Source of the DNA: Neptuniibacter caesariensis
Lineage (GTDB): Bacteria > Pseudomonadota > Gammaproteobacteria > Pseudomonadales > Balneatricaceae
NCBI RefSeq assembly: GCF_000153345.1
Contig: NZ_CH724125.1
Span: forward strand, 528,871 to 592,870
DNA length: 64,000 nt
Direction: 5' to 3'
A program made the translations under genes and the position numbers. Each line of letters begins with the position of its first letter. Positions within the stretch are counted from its first letter, which is position 1. This document shows, piece by piece, positions 8,552 to 17,186 of this stretch. The notes below the pieces were generated by a model. That model was given only the letters and a program-made list of their open reading frames with translations, was not told the DNA's origin and ran no database searches.

Positions 8552-9334
8552 ATGGAAAAACGATTACCCTCACAGCTCGGCCAGCGGATTGATGCGCAGC
8601 GCCCCATTATTGGCCTACGCGGTCGGTTAGCAGCCAATGTTGATATGGACCCGCATCGACACCCTCGCGGGCAGCTTGCTTATGCAGCCGAAGGAATTAT
8701 CCGTGTCTATACCGATGAGGGAGTTTGGGTAGTGCCACCTTCGCAGGCCGTTTGGGTACCCGGTGATGTAGTGCATAGAACCACTGCAGAGGTCTCTGCT
8801 GAACTCAGGCACCTTTTCGTTGACCCCGCCTATCTCTCCGGTTTGTCCGATCAATGTAGTGTGGTGGAAGTTTCGCCTCTGCTCAGAGAGCTGATTATGC
8901 GAGTTGCCGACTTCGGCGATGACTACTCTACAAATAGCCCCGCCAGCAGACTCTGTGCAGTGATTTTAGATGAGCTGCAAAACCTCAAACCCTCGTTGCT
9001 ACACTTGCCGGGAGCCACAGATAGACGCTTACAACGGGTGATGCATGCCATGGTTGAAAACCCAAGCGCAGAGATAGGCTTGAACTATTGGGCAGAGCAG
9101 GTAGGGGCTAGCGAACGCACCATAAGCCGTTTATTTGTTAAAGAAACCGGCATGAATTTTCAGCAGTGGCGGAAACAGTTATTGCTTCAGGAAGCAGTAG
9201 ACAGGTTAGGGAAGCGTAATGCAGTTGTCGATATTGCACTGGAACTTGGGTATCGAAGCCCCAGTGCGTTTGTTGCTATGTTCAGACAAGCCTTAGGTAA
9301 ACCGCCTGGACAGTATTTTAAGGATCTTAGTTAG
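8552..9334 (+). CDS. AraC family transcriptional regulator with cupin sensor domain
   Basis: 260 residues. The N-terminal half is a cupin-type sensor (DPHRHPRGQLAYAAEGIIRV, then WVVPPSQAVWVPGDVVH) and the C-terminal half a two-HTH AraC domain (LNYWAEQVGASERTISRLFV; then VVDIALELGYRSPSAFVAMF and RQALGKPPGQYF). It is transcribed away from the SLC13 transporter gene, and the intergenic region carries TCGATA/TATCGA half sites around 8505-8530 that could be its operator (inferred). Its stop codon overlaps that of the convergent hisC by 8 bp. Confidence 0.93.
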   Translation: MEKRLPSQLGQRIDAQRPIIGLRGRLAANVDMDPHRHPRGQLAYAAEGIIRVYTDEGVWVVPPSQAVWVPGDVVHRTTAEVSAELRHLFVDPAYLSGLSDQCSVVEVSPLLRELIMRVADFGDDYSTNSPASRLCAVILDELQNLKPSLLHLPGATDRRLQRVMHAMVENPSAEIGLNYWAEQVGASERTISRLFVKETGMNFQQWRKQLLLQEAVDRLGKRNAVVDIALELGYRSPSAFVAMFRQALGKPPGQYFKDLS

Positions 9335-10406
9335 CATCCATCTTGAATAGATCTGGGTGCTGTTCCAATGTACTGACCAAAAGTTCCATCTCTTCCTGAG
9401 TACCAATCGTGATACGCAGGAAGTTGTCGATGCCTGGTTTACTGAAATAACGAACCAGGATCTTTTTACTGCGTAGATAACCCATCAGCTCAGCCGCTTC
9501 CAGGAAACGATGGCTAGTGAACAGGAAGTTAGTTTTGGATGGCAAGCTGATAAAGCCCAGCTCCGCCAGTTTTTCTGTTGTCCATTCGCGGGTATTAATG
9601 ATCTTTTGATTCGTTTCGGCAAAATAATCATTATCCTGGATGGCAGCAACACAGGATTCTATCGCTAACATATCCAGCGGATAAGAGTTAAAGCTGTTTT
9701 TAACCCTCTCCAGACCATCAATCAGATCTTCATGGCCGATCGCATAACCAACCCGCATCCCTGCAAGAGAACGTGATTTAGAGAATGTCTGGATTACCAG
9801 CACATTGTCGTAACGTTGGGTCAGTTCAATGGCAGAAGATGCGCCGAAATCAACATAAGCTTCATCGACCACGATAACCGATTCAGTATTACGCTTAGCT
9901 AAGGCTTCGATATCCCCCAACTCAATCGCACGACTGGTAGGGGCATTGGGATTAGCGAAGATAATGCCGCCATTGGGCTGATCGTAATCGTCCAGATTCA
10001 GCTCGAATTGGTCGCGGAGTGGAATTTTCTTAGACTCGATATCAAACAGGTCACAATAAACAGGATAAAAACTGTAAGTGAACTCAGGCATCAGCAGTGG
10101 ATGTTCCTGGCGGAAAAAAGCAGCGAAGGTATGAGCAAGTACCTCATCTGAACCGTTACCGACAAAAACGTTATTTCTATTGACGCTGAACTGATCTGCG
10201 ATTGCATCTTTTAACTGGGTGCAATCCGGATCCGAATAGAGGCGCAGTCTGTCTGTATCAAAGTTATTGATAACGGCGGCAGCTTTGGGTGAAGGTGGGT
10301 ACGGGTTTTCATTCGTGTTGAGTTTGGTTATACCACTCTCTTTAGGTTGTTCACCCGGTACATAAGGGGTCAGACGCGTGACAGCGTCGCTCCAGTATTT
10401 GCTCAT
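9327..10406 (-). CDS. hisC: Histidinol-phosphate aminotransferase
   Basis: A class I/II PLP aminotransferase of 359 residues that converts imidazole-acetol phosphate to L-histidinol phosphate using glutamate in histidine synthesis. Visible are the substrate-binding start KLNTNENPYPPSPK, GNGSDEVLAHTFAAFF, ANPNAPT, VVDEAYVDFG, and the PLP-lysine region TFSKSRSLAGMRVGYA. I chose the ATG at 10406 (MSKYWSD), preceded by GGAAGAG, rather than one nine codons upstream at 10433. No other his genes adjoin it. Some family members act on aromatic amino acids instead, so the substrate is likely but not certain. Confidence 0.93.
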   Translation of the reverse strand: MSKYWSDAVTRLTPYVPGEQPKESGITKLNTNENPYPPSPKAAAVINNFDTDRLRLYSDPDCTQLKDAIADQFSVNRNNVFVGNGSDEVLAHTFAAFFRQEHPLLMPEFTYSFYPVYCDLFDIESKKIPLRDQFELNLDDYDQPNGGIIFANPNAPTSRAIELGDIEALAKRNTESVIVVDEAYVDFGASSAIELTQRYDNVLVIQTFSKSRSLAGMRVGYAIGHEDLIDGLERVKNSFNSYPLDMLAIESCVAAIQDNDYFAETNQKIINTREWTTEKLAELGFISLPSKTNFLFTSHRFLEAAELMGYLRSKKILVRYFSKPGIDNFLRITIGTQEEMELLVSTLEQHPDLFKMDAN

Positions 10407-10433
10407 TTTCTCTTCCAATTCCAAGGCCCTCAA

Positions 10434-10762
10434 TCGATGGGCGCTATAGGTGAAATAACGCGGCGTAGAATATCAGAAAAGAATCATAGGGATAAGATGT
10501 AGCCCCAATGCTCTGGCTGGTTATACCGTTATCTTAGTGGTTGTAAATGTTTATAAGTATTAAAAAATGTAATCAGTAGTTAGGGGGGGGTAAGGGCAGA
10601 TAGCGCCACATTTTAGAATGTTTGGGCTGTTGCTATGTGTTTTAAGTGCCTTGGGCAAATTCTTAAGGATATAGAACACTTGTTTTAATAGGTGCATTGG
10701 CATAGGCTGGAATTACTTAAAAGCTGATTGTCGTTCATTGATTGAACTTTAAGAGAGTAGGG
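10434..10762. other. AT-rich intergenic stretch with a G8 run
   Basis: About 330 bases without a convincing gene. The base composition shifts to AT-rich here. The one striking element is a run of eight G at 10583-10590 within an otherwise AT-rich stretch. I see no terminator for neighbours and no clear promoter. Confidence 0.6.
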
Positions 10763-10996
10763 ATGAACTCCACCACTGTAAGAACCTCAGCCGCTGTTAA
10801 CATTAATTTAGAGAGCAATGGCTTCCTTAATGCTCTGATGCTTCTCCGTCAAATACTTCAATTGATCGATGATTCGGCATCTGTCGTTGAATACTTTAAA
10901 GAGCTTAATATCTTATTGCTCTTAAAAGTAGACAGATCTTTAGCAGACAGGATAGATAGTAAATCCGTTGCTATGTCACTTCAAAACTCGAATTAG
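10763..10996 (+). CDS. Small hypothetical protein
   Basis: A possible 77-residue protein starting at the ATG at 10763 (MNSTTVRTSA). The middle is leucine-rich and could form an amphipathic helix (FLNALMLLRQILQLIDDSAS). The upstream GAGAGTAGGG is a poor and close ribosome site. No family is recognised, and the gene sits in the AT-rich patch between hisC and the hemerythrin gene, so it may be a chance ORF. Confidence 0.3.
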   Translation: MNSTTVRTSAAVNINLESNGFLNALMLLRQILQLIDDSASVVEYFKELNILLLLKVDRSLADRIDSKSVAMSLQNSN

Positions 10997-11130
10997 TTCA
11001 GCTTCCTCATCTTTGGAGGGCGAAAGCGAACTATTGGTTTGTGACTCATGATAATGCATAAACTCTGAATTAAAATCTTAATAGTTAGTTATTTTCTTAA
11101 GTGCTTTAATAGATTCTTGTGAGAAGAAGA

Positions 11131-12178
11131 ATGATCTATAGGTTTTTTCTTGTTTTTGTTGTCATCTTTTTAGTTCAGTCGTGCAGTCCAGAAAATAAGA
11201 AAGATTATTTTCAAGAATTTGAAAAAATTTACACAAATCAATTTGGATACGGCGTTGGATATGGCGGCATATATTGGGTCGATAATTAACAATCTAATTC
11301 TTGATACAATAGTTAAGAACAATAGAGGTGAACTTGAAAAAGGTATTTATAAAGTAGATCTGAATGGCGGCCACACTAAGTTGTTCTCCTTAGATTTTGA
11401 TGTGAATTTTAAATATTGTTACGCAGATGGCGTTCTTAAGGTCTGGACTGAAAGAGTAGAAAACCTTGAAAACGTTAGCGTTTCAGGCATTAAGATATAC
11501 AATGAAGCTCTATCTTATAAGCTTCCACCAGGAAAGCAGCATTCTTTTTCTCATTGTGAGTTAAAAGATAGCATCGAAGGATATGCTATATACTATTTAA
11601 ATAATGGAGAGTATATAAAGTCTTATCGAAGTAAATCCACTATCTCCACAAGTTTTAAGTCAAATAAAGGAGATGTTTATTTGGTGGATGAAAATGGAAA
11701 TGAAATTGATATAGGGATTAAAAAAGGGTACTTAACAGATCCTGAATATGTTGGGTATAAAAATGCATATTTCGGATATAGGTTAGTAAGTCGATGTGGT
11801 CATCTGTGGTGGTTGTATACTGAAGGTTGGGATTCAGAAAATGAAAAGCTATGCTTTGGTGAATGGTCTTACAGTGGTGGGTCAATAACTATTACACCAA
11901 TAAGGGATGGCTTGTTTTTAGAGCACCATACAACAAGTAATAAAAAAGCAAAGGCTTATGTATATGTTAATAATAGAGAATATAAAGTAGAAAAAAACAT
12001 AGTTAGAGGTGCAGTTTCCTCTCCTGATGGCTGCAAAGTTGCTTACGGGTTCGGGGACTTTAATAAAATAGAAAGTAAATTAAAGTTGAGACAGTATTTG
12101 AAAGTTTTCGATAGCTGTAAATATATAAAAAGCAATGATTTTTTAAGATTCAATGATGGTTTGTTGAAGAATTTTTAA
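11131..12178 (+). pseudogene. Lipoprotein gene apparently split by a one-base frameshift
   Basis: An ATG at 11131 opens a frame encoding a lipoprotein-like signal (MIYRFFLVFVVIFLVQSC, cysteine 18) and continues to GYGGIYWVDN before a TAA at 11287. The adjoining frame is open from there to 12178 and gives about 299 residues (NNLILDTIVKNNRGELEKG, then IYKVDLNGG). Dropping one T at 11286-11287 joins them as WVDNNNLILD, giving one protein of about 348 residues whose two sides repeat a GIYxVD motif. The long part alone would lack an export signal; its apparent TTG start at 11219 lies inside the overlap. The sequence is much more AT-rich than its neighbours, suggesting transfer. Function is not recognised. 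A sequencing error is possible. Confidence 0.6.
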
Positions 12179-12293
12179 TGAGGATGTCAACGCTATTGAG
12201 TTAAAGTTGTTGAATTATTGAAGAATTTTCTGCTTTCGTAATTTCACTATTTTCATGTACTCGTTTCGGCAGTCAAAGTAGCAAATTAATACA

Positions 12294-12316
12294 AATAAAA
12301 GAGAGCCGTAGCTCTC
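12294..12316 (-). terminator. Rho-independent terminator of the hemerythrin gene
   Basis: On the minus strand GAGAGC-TACG-GCTCTC forms a 6-bp stem with a tetraloop, followed by TTTTATTTG. It lies about 20 bp past the hemerythrin stop codon. Confidence 0.85.
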
Positions 12317-12334
12317 TGGCTAGGAGGGGACTCT

Positions 12335-12742
12335 TTACGAGTGCTGACGTACAAACATCGCTGTGACTGTATCCATCGTGCTGATATGGTTTACCAGCCA
12401 ATTAGCGACGGTATCTGTCAGGTAGCTTTGTAATGCGGATCTGTCTTCGGACGCTTCCCATTCTGAAATGACCGTTTTCATCTCTTCAAGCACCCGTTCA
12501 TGCTCGCCCTTGTGGCATGAGTATGGCGGGAAATTCACACGAATCATCTGTTCCTCTTCACGGGCAAAGTGCTCTTGGTTATGTTCAAAAAATGCTTTGA
12601 GCAATTCAGACACTTTTGTAGAGCTATCAGACTCGATGGCTATCAGTAACTGGTTGACAAGCTCGACTGCTTCGCCGTGATCTTCATTCATAAAATCCAG
12701 TGCAACCTGAGGAATAACTGAAGGGTTGAGTTGGTTGGCCAT
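12335..12742 (-). CDS. Bacteriohemerythrin
   Basis: A 135-residue single-domain hemerythrin that should bind O2 at a non-heme di-iron centre in the cytoplasm. All expected ligands are present with the right spacing: H22 (NEDHGE), H58 and E62 (EHFAREEEQM), H77 and H81 (CHKGEHE), H119 and D124 (NHISTMD). It has its own terminator and is divergent from the hydrogenase structural genes, whose promoter lies in the 380-bp gap. Bacterial hemerythrins store, deliver or sense O2; a link to the oxygen-tolerant hydrogenase next door is inference from position. Confidence 0.93.
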   Translation of the reverse strand: MANQLNPSVIPQVALDFMNEDHGEAVELVNQLLIAIESDSSTKVSELLKAFFEHNQEHFAREEEQMIRVNFPPYSCHKGEHERVLEEMKTVISEWEASEDRSALQSYLTDTVANWLVNHISTMDTVTAMFVRQHS

Positions 12743-12982
12743 CTAATTCTCTCCAATTTGATATAGGCAAAGCCTAACGTGTTTTTGAGGGCAGATTAGT
12801 GATGAATATCAATAAATGTAAAAAAAATACATTAATTTAGGTTGAAGAATAGCAGGGCAACTAATTATTAGACTTTGGTTTGTGAAAAGTGACTATCCAG
12901 TAGAGGGTTGTGCCTGGAAAGCTTTCTAACTTAATTACAAAGCATGGTTAGTTAACCTGTTGAATATAAAGGATATAAATTC

Positions 12983-12998
12983 TTGGCCCGATATTTGC
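12983..12998 (+). promoter_or_regulatory. Sigma-54 (-24/-12) promoter for the hydrogenase genes
   Basis: TTGGCCCGATATTTGC matches the sigma-54 consensus YTGGCACG-N4-TTGC with one mismatch within it; GG (12985-12986) and GC (12997-12998) have the required 10-base spacing. Transcription would start near 13010, giving a leader of about 115 bases. Sigma-54 control with an NtrC-type activator is established for several uptake hydrogenases (HoxA/HupR systems); that activator is not in this window. Confidence 0.8.
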
Positions 12999-13038
12999 GA
13001 TATGTGTAACTGAAGAACGAACATAAAAAAAACGATCA

Positions 13039-13093
13039 CTGCGTTTCTTGGTGGAGATCCTCTAAACGAGTCAATCCAGGGGAAGAAACGTAG
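13039..13093 (+). promoter_or_regulatory. Hairpin in the hydrogenase mRNA leader
   Basis: In the 5' leader, CTGCGTTTCTT (13039-13049) can pair with AAGAAACGTAG (13083-13093), 11 positions with a single G-U. The 33-base loop can form smaller stems (TGGA/TCCA). It ends about 30 bases before the small-subunit ATG. It could affect translation or mRNA stability; this is inferred from the fold only. Confidence 0.45.
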
Positions 13094-13123
13094 CTTCAGT
13101 GCTTCACGCTGGCGGAGAGACAC

Positions 13124-14200
13124 ATGTCCCAAATTGAAACCTTCTACGAAGTGATGCGACGACAGGGTATAACACGTCGCAGCTTTCTCAAATATTGTAG
13201 CCTGACTGCAGCTGCGCTCGGATTAGGTCCAACCTTTGCTCCAAGAATCGCCCATGCGATGGAGACTAAGGAACGAACCCCGGTTATATGGTTGCACGGG
13301 CTTGAATGTACCTGTTGTTCAGAATCTTTTATCCGTTCAGCGCATCCATTAGTTAAGGATGTTGTGCTGTCGATGATCTCGCTGGACTACGATGACACAT
13401 TGATGGCCTCTGCAGGGCATCAGGCACAAGATATCCTCTATAAGACCATGGAGAAGTACAAAGGTAAGTACATTCTCGCAGTAGAGGGGAATCCTCCGCT
13501 TAATGAAGATGGGATGTTCTGCATCTCCGGTGGTAAACCTTTTGTCGAGAAGCTGAAATATGCTGCAAAAGATGCTGCTGCAATTATCGCCTGGGGCTCT
13601 TGTGCATCCTGGGGATGTGTACAGGCTGCGCGCCCAAATCCGACACAAGCTGTACCCATTCACAAGGTTATTACCGATAAACCTATTATCAAAGTACCGG
13701 GCTGTCCTCCGATCGCTGAGGTTATGACCGGTGTCATCACCTATATGCTGACCTTTGGCAAAATGCCTGAACTAGACCGTCAGGGTCGCCCGAAGATGTT
13801 CTACAGCCAGCGTATTCATGACAAGTGCTACCGTCGTCCACATTTCGATGCAGGTCAGTTTGTTGAGGAATGGGATGATGAAGGTGCGCGTAAAGGTTAT
13901 TGCCTCTACAAGGTAGGTTGTAAAGGCCCTACAACCTATAATGCTTGTTCTACGGTGCGTTGGAATGAAGGTGTTTCTTTCCCGATTCAGGCCGGTCACG
14001 GTTGTATTGGATGTTCTGAAGATGGGTTCTGGGATAAAGGTTCTTTCTATGATCGCCTCACCGATATTCATCAGTTTGGTATTGAAAGTAATGCTGATGA
14101 GATTGGTACTGCGGTAGCGGGAGGTGTTGGCGCTGCAATAGCAGGTCATGCCGCTATCAGTGCAATTAAACGTGCGCAGCACAAAGGAGATCAGGAATAA
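13124..14200 (+). CDS. hupS: [NiFe] hydrogenase small subunit, oxygen-tolerant type, Tat-exported
   Basis: The 358-residue electron-transfer subunit of a periplasm-facing membrane-bound uptake hydrogenase. It has a Tat signal (RRSFLK at 18-23, cleavage likely after AHA at 45) and a C-terminal hydrophobic anchor (about 327-347). The cluster cysteines include C62, C64 and C65 in ECTCCSES and C160 and C165 in GSCASWGC. The two extra cysteines, C64 and C165, mark the proximal [4Fe-3S] cluster of oxygen-tolerant group 1 enzymes. C194, H232, C235, C260, C266, C275, C294 and C297 fit the remaining cluster ligands. It is the first gene of a three-gene operon behind a sigma-54 promoter; GGCGGAGAG precedes the ATG. 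Equivalent names are HyaA and HoxK. Confidence 0.97.
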   Translation: MSQIETFYEVMRRQGITRRSFLKYCSLTAAALGLGPTFAPRIAHAMETKERTPVIWLHGLECTCCSESFIRSAHPLVKDVVLSMISLDYDDTLMASAGHQAQDILYKTMEKYKGKYILAVEGNPPLNEDGMFCISGGKPFVEKLKYAAKDAAAIIAWGSCASWGCVQAARPNPTQAVPIHKVITDKPIIKVPGCPPIAEVMTGVITYMLTFGKMPELDRQGRPKMFYSQRIHDKCYRRPHFDAGQFVEEWDDEGARKGYCLYKVGCKGPTTYNACSTVRWNEGVSFPIQAGHGCIGCSEDGFWDKGSFYDRLTDIHQFGIESNADEIGTAVAGGVGAAIAGHAAISAIKRAQHKGDQE

Positions 14201-16008
14201 TGAACAACCCGTTGAATGCAAAAAATCTGGATAACAGCGGTCGTCGAATTGTTGTTGATCCGGTTACCCGAATTGAAGGCCACATGCGCTGTGAAGTGAA
14301 TGTGGATGAGAACAATATTATCCGCAATGCGGTCTCCACAGGTACTATGTGGCGTGGTCTGGAAGTGATCTTAAATGGCCGTGACCCTCGCGACGCATGG
14401 GCTTTTGTTGAACGTATTTGTGGCGTTTGTACAGGTACACATGCCTTAACGTCGGTGCGCGCAGTAGAAGACGCGTTAGGTATTCAGGTTCCACTGAATG
14501 CTCACTTGATCCGTCATATGATGGATAAGACTCTCCAGATTCATGACCATATCGTGCATTTCTATCACCTGCATGCACTGGACTGGGTGAACCCGGTTAA
14601 TGCACTTAAAGCTGACCCGAAGGCGACATCTGAATTACAGCAGATGGTTTCACCGCATCACGCGAAATCCAGCCCGGGCTATTTTAAAGACGTACAGACC
14701 CGCTTGAAAAAGTTTGTTGAAAGTGGGCAGCTGGGTTTATTCGCTAACGGTTACTGGGACAATCCCGCTTATAAACTTCCGCCAGAAGCAGACCTGATGG
14801 CCGTGTCTCACTATCTTGAAGCCCTCGATTTCCAGAAAGAAATTGTCAAGATTCATACTATCTTTGGGGGTAAAAACCCGCATCCTAACTACATGGTGGG
14901 CGGTGTTCCCTGTGCGATCAATCTGGATGATGTGGGTGCGTCTGGCGCTCCAATCAACATGACCAGCCTTAACTACGTTTTAGAGCGTATTCGTGAAGCA
15001 CAGGAATTTACGAAAAACGTTTATATTCCAGATGTGATGGCTATCGCCAGCATTTATAAAGACTGGTTGCACGGTGGTGGTTTGGCCGCTGAAAACCTTC
15101 TTTCTTATGGTACCTACAGCAAAGTGCCTTACGATAAATCAACGGATCTTCTTCCGGCAGGTGCCATTGTGAATGGAAACTGGGATGAAGTATTGCCGGT
15201 TGATGTTCGTGACCCTGAGCAGGTTCAGGAATTTGTAGATCATTCCTGGTACAGCTATCAAGGCGGCAAGAAAGGTCTTCATCCATGGGATGGTGAAACC
15301 GATCCTAATTTCGAGCTGGGCCCTAATACAGTGGGCACCAAGACCGACATCAAAGAGCTGGACGAATCTGCTAAATACAGCTGGATTAAAGCTCCTCGCT
15401 GGCGTGGCCATGCAATGGAAGTCGGCCCTCTGGCACGCTATATCATTGCTTATGCGTCGGGTAAGGAATATGTACAAGAGCAGGTCGATACCTCTTTGGC
15501 TGCGTTTAATCAGGCGACAGGGCATGACCTGGGGATCAAACAGTTCTTACCATCAACACTGGGTCGTACATTAGCTCGAGCACTTGAGTGTCAGCTTTGT
15601 TGTGACACCATGCTCGAAGATTGGTACCAGTTGGTTGATAACATCAAGGCAGGTGACAGCTCGACGGCTAACGTTGAAAAGTGGGATCCATCCACCTGGC
15701 CGAAAGAAGCGAAAGGGGTTGGCATTAATGAAGCACCTCGTGGAGCTTTAGGTCACTGGATCAAAATCAAAGACGGAAAAATTGAAAACTATCAAGCCGT
15801 TGTGCCAACGACCTGGAACGGTTCTCCGCGTGACAGCCAGGGCAATATTGGCGCGTTTGAAGCATCACTGCTTAATACGCCAATGGAACGTCCAGATGAG
15901 CCAGTGGAAATTCTACGTACACTTCATAGCTTCGATCCTTGTCTTGCGTGCTCGACTCACGTTATGTCGGAAGATGGTCAAGAGCTGACGAAGGTAAAAA
16001 TTCGCTAA
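14200..16008 (+). CDS. hupL: [NiFe] hydrogenase large subunit
   Basis: The 602-residue catalytic subunit carrying the Ni-Fe(CN)2CO site that splits H2. The N-terminal ligand pair is RICGVC (C74, C77) and the C-terminal pair DPCLACSTH (C581, C584). The peptide after H587, 15 residues, should be cut off by a maturation endopeptidase after nickel insertion. [10 protein letters not shown] near the N-terminus is also typical. Its ATG shares a base with the stop codon of the small subunit (TAATG), indicating coupled translation. The matching endopeptidase and Hyp proteins are not encoded in this window. Confidence 0.98.
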   Translation: MNNPLNAKNLDNSGRRIVVDPVTRIEGHMRCEVNVDENNIIRNAVSTGTMWRGLEVILNGRDPRDAWAFVERICGVCTGTHALTSVRAVEDALGIQVPLNAHLIRHMMDKTLQIHDHIVHFYHLHALDWVNPVNALKADPKATSELQQMVSPHHAKSSPGYFKDVQTRLKKFVESGQLGLFANGYWDNPAYKLPPEADLMAVSHYLEALDFQKEIVKIHTIFGGKNPHPNYMVGGVPCAINLDDVGASGAPINMTSLNYVLERIREAQEFTKNVYIPDVMAIASIYKDWLHGGGLAAENLLSYGTYSKVPYDKSTDLLPAGAIVNGNWDEVLPVDVRDPEQVQEFVDHSWYSYQGGKKGLHPWDGETDPNFELGPNTVGTKTDIKELDESAKYSWIKAPRWRGHAMEVGPLARYIIAYASGKEYVQEQVDTSLAAFNQATGHDLGIKQFLPSTLGRTLARALECQLCCDTMLEDWYQLVDNIKAGDSSTANVEKWDPSTWPKEAKGVGINEAPRGALGHWIKIKDGKIENYQAVVPTTWNGSPRDSQGNIGAFEASLLNTPMERPDEPVEILRTLHSFDPCLACSTHVMSEDGQELTKVKIR

Positions 16009-16032
16009 CACCTGATAGAGGAGGGAGTAACA

Positions 16033-16770
16033 ATGAGTGACTCTTTAAATCAGCAAACGGGTGGTCTAAGTGACAATAGCGAAACACAGATTACCCGTCG
16101 CCAGACCGCGGTATATGTTTACGAAGCACCCGTAAGGCTCTGGCATTGGGTAACTGTATTTTCGGTAATCGTCCTCTGTGTGACAGGATTTTTTATCGGA
16201 CGTCCATTACCAACAATGCCGGGTGAAGCGATCGATAATTACCTGATGGGGTATATTCGCTTTGCTCACTTTACGGCGGGCTATATCGTCACTATTGGTT
16301 TTATTGGCAGGATCTACTGGGCATTTGTAGGCAACAGTCACTCACGTGAGCTGTTCCTACCGAAGCTGTTTAGTGGGAAATTCTGGAAAGAGGTGGGGCA
16401 TGAACTGCGCTGGTATTTCTTCTTAGAACGTGTACCTAAGAAATATGTAGGGCATAACCCACTAGCGCAATTAGCGATGTTCTTTTTCTTTGTCATCGGT
16501 ATGACCTTCATGATCGTGACAGGTTTTGCTTTATACAGCGAAGGAATGGGGCATGGCAGCTGGTCTGATCAGTTGTTTGGCTGGATCATTCCTCTGTTTG
16601 GGCAAAGCCAGGATGTGCATACTTGGCACCGTTTAGGCATGTGGTTCATTATCGTTTTCATCATGACACACGTCTATGTAGCGATTCGTGAAGATATCAT
16701 GTCACGTCAGAGTTTGATCTCAACCATGGTGGGCGGCTGGAGAATGTTCAAAGACGACCGCCCGGACTAG
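16033..16770 (+). CDS. hupC: Hydrogenase b-type cytochrome subunit
   Basis: A 245-residue di-heme membrane protein that anchors the hydrogenase dimer and passes electrons to the quinone pool. The signature YVYEAPVRLWHWVTVFSVIV, a second helix with RFAHFTAGYIVTIGFIGRIYW, and the late DVHTWHRLGMWFIIVFIMTH supply the heme-ligand histidines across four membrane segments. A strong GAGGGAG site lies before the ATG, 24 bp after the large-subunit stop. It is the last gene of the operon and is followed by two terminators; the usual hyaD/hupD protease gene does not follow. Confidence 0.96.
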   Translation: MSDSLNQQTGGLSDNSETQITRRQTAVYVYEAPVRLWHWVTVFSVIVLCVTGFFIGRPLPTMPGEAIDNYLMGYIRFAHFTAGYIVTIGFIGRIYWAFVGNSHSRELFLPKLFSGKFWKEVGHELRWYFFLERVPKKYVGHNPLAQLAMFFFFVIGMTFMIVTGFALYSEGMGHGSWSDQLFGWIIPLFGQSQDVHTWHRLGMWFIIVFIMTHVYVAIREDIMSRQSLISTMVGGWRMFKDDRPD

Positions 16771-16781
16771 TCCATATACGA

Positions 16782-16814
16782 GGCCCTTGAACCTTGTGTT
16801 TTAGGGCCTTTGTT
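16782..16814 (+). terminator. First terminator after the hydrogenase operon
   Basis: GGCCCT (16782-16787) pairs with AGGGCC (16803-16808), followed by TTTGTT. The stem is short with a 15-base loop, so it is the weaker of the pair. Confidence 0.6.
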
Positions 16815-16832
16815 CGTTGTGTCTATTGTTTT

Positions 16833-16858
16833 GCCGGGAGTCTGATCCCGGCTTTTTT
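16833..16858 (+). terminator. Second, strong terminator after the hydrogenase operon
   Basis: GCCGGGA (16833-16839) and TCCCGGC (16846-16852) form a 7-bp stem with a 6-base loop, followed by six T. It isolates the hydrogenase operon from the antitoxin-like gene that starts 26 bp later. Confidence 0.92.
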
Positions 16859-16883
16859 GTTGAGTTAACTGTGAGAGACAAAG

Positions 16884-17186
16884 ATGAAAGAAGACGGGTT
16901 ACATCGCTTCAGTTTGAAAAAGCCAGAGCATCCCGGCGTTTTTCTTGAGCGTTGTTATCTAATCCCATTACATATTTCTCAGTCCTATCTTGCTCGCGAA
17001 CTTAGCATTTCAAGGAGAAGAGTGAATGAGATTGTAAATGGTCAGCGATCAATCTCAGCAGATACCGCACTCAAACTCGCACGGTTTTTCCATACCACGC
17101 CTATGTTTTGGCTGGAGAAACAGCAGCTATGGGAGCTTTACGAAGCCAGTAAAAAACTGCCGGGTTCCACAGCTAACGCCAATTAA
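16884..17186 (+). CDS. higA: HigA-like antitoxin (XRE family), without an adjacent toxin
   Basis: A 100-residue HigA-type protein: KPEHPGVFLERCYLIPLHIS, then a helix-turn-helix (SQSYLARELSISRRRVNEIV) and the typical NGQRSISADTALKLARFF and FWLEKQQLWELYEA. In higBA modules the toxin HigB lies just upstream, but here that position is a pair of terminators. It therefore seems an orphan regulator, possibly a remnant. Its last 14 bases overlap the convergent gene at 17173. Confidence 0.88.
   Translation: MKEDGLHRFSLKKPEHPGVFLERCYLIPLHISQSYLARELSISRRRVNEIVNGQRSISADTALKLARFFHTTPMFWLEKQQLWELYEASKKLPGSTANAN

Noticed and set aside
12935..13132. Minus-strand ORF across the hydrogenase promoter
   Set aside because: It runs through the sigma-54 promoter and leader, has no ribosome site and no recognisable protein character.
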